64,000 nt of DNA from Cohnella herbarum (GTDB taxonomy: Bacteria; Bacillota; Bacilli; Paenibacillales; Paenibacillaceae): assembly GCF_012849095.1 (NCBI RefSeq), contig NZ_CP051680.1, positions 6,630,001 to 6,694,000 of the forward strand, read 5' to 3'. Position 1 is the stretch's first letter; each line of letters opens with the position of its first letter. Below are positions 63,804-64,000 of this stretch, piece by piece. The translations under genes and the position numbers were made by a program. The notes under the pieces were generated by a model. The model searched no databases, was not told where the DNA came from, and was given only the letters and a program-made list of their open reading frames with translations.

Positions 63804-64000
63804 ATGTATTGCGTGAATTGCGGAGAGAAACTAGTACAATCTGCGATATCCTGTCCAAGCTGCGGCTCGGTAGTCAGACAAGCTTATGACATACCGGAAG
63901 GAATGGCGGCCAAGGAAGAAACCCCGGAACAGCAGAGTTGGGTAACTCAACCGGAGACTCGATCATACGGCTTGTCCGATCAATCCAAGAAGCTGATTCT
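63804..64000 (+). CDS. Zinc-ribbon protein, N-terminal part (3' truncated by window)
   Basis: The visible 65 residues open with a zinc ribbon: MYCVNCGEKL, then SCPSCGS, i.e. CxxC-x11-CxxC. A polar linker follows (AAKEETPEQQSW). Such proteins usually continue into membrane segments. Start ATG 63804, 10 nt after GGAGG. A TATAGT box (63763) lies upstream. The rest is beyond the window. Confidence 0.8.
   Translation, partial: MYCVNCGEKLVQSAISCPSCGSVVRQAYDIPEGMAAKEETPEQQSWVTQPETRSYGLSDQSKKLI

Overview
The window looks like chromosomal DNA of a low-to-mid GC Gram-positive bacterium of the Paenibacillaceae (Paenibacillus, Cohnella or a close relative). This is an inference from gene content: paired LplB/YtcP-type sugar permeases with LipO-type lipoproteins and YesM/YesN two-component systems, an SLH-domain protein, a YdjO cold protein, a multidomain GH44 glucanase, a Fur box of the Bacillus 7-1-7 form, and families of about 50-bp intergenic repeats carrying TAACGGAA. 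Ribosome binding sites are strong GGAGG types, and TTG/GTG starts are frequent. No rRNA, tRNA, CRISPR array or prophage was seen.

Layout. 1-4.5 kb: end of a GH42-type beta-galactosidase, a convergent YoaE-like molybdopterin oxidoreductase, and a divergent coupled pair (BNR/beta-propeller protein plus a MoaD/ThiS-like protein ending in GG). 4.6-5.0 kb: a 51-bp tandem array with a hairpin in every unit. 5.1-8.1 kb: a CodA-like amidohydrolase in which the metal-binding Asp is Asn, and a gamma-glutamyltransferase. 8.3-11.8 kb: a frameshifted DDE-type transposase and an IS110 element lying between copies of a second, unrelated 51-bp array. 12.1-12.4 kb: a 113-bp tandem repeat of palindromes. 12.6-21.5 kb: an operon of PucR regulator, BMP lipoprotein, ABC ATPase, two permeases and two CodA-like amidohydrolases, read as nucleobase uptake and deamination. 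22-24 kb: CspA, YdjO and a flavin oxidoreductase. 24-28 kb: an SLH protein, a FhuF-like ferric reductase divergent across a Fur box from an LplT-like exporter, and a small unknown gene. 28.1-30.7 kb: an LtaS-like synthase and a PAP2 phosphatase. 30.7-34.5 kb: a TetR/MFS drug-efflux pair with twin operators, and a membrane protein.

34.5-42.6 kb is a second repeat- and IS-rich zone. It holds a second, different IS110-family element and an IS3-family element, both bordered by related 50-bp repeats, with a large secreted GH44 enzyme between them. 42.9-59.2 kb holds two carbohydrate uptake cassettes (permeases, three lipoproteins, two YesM/YesN pairs) without an ATPase, so a shared MsmX-like ATPase encoded elsewhere is likely. 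59.6-63.7 kb is an RND exporter with a downstream TetR regulator and a palindromic operator in its promoter. The window ends inside a zinc-ribbon protein gene.

How it fits together: GH44 and GH42 enzymes plus the oligosaccharide cassettes suggest plant polysaccharide use (glucan or xyloglucan), although the transported sugars are not known. The PucR operon suggests scavenging of nitrogen from nucleobases. The most unusual features are the several independent arrays of 50/51-bp units and the way all four insertion sequences sit in or beside them, the MoaD-like/beta-propeller/molybdoenzyme group, and the amidohydrolase with the altered metal site.
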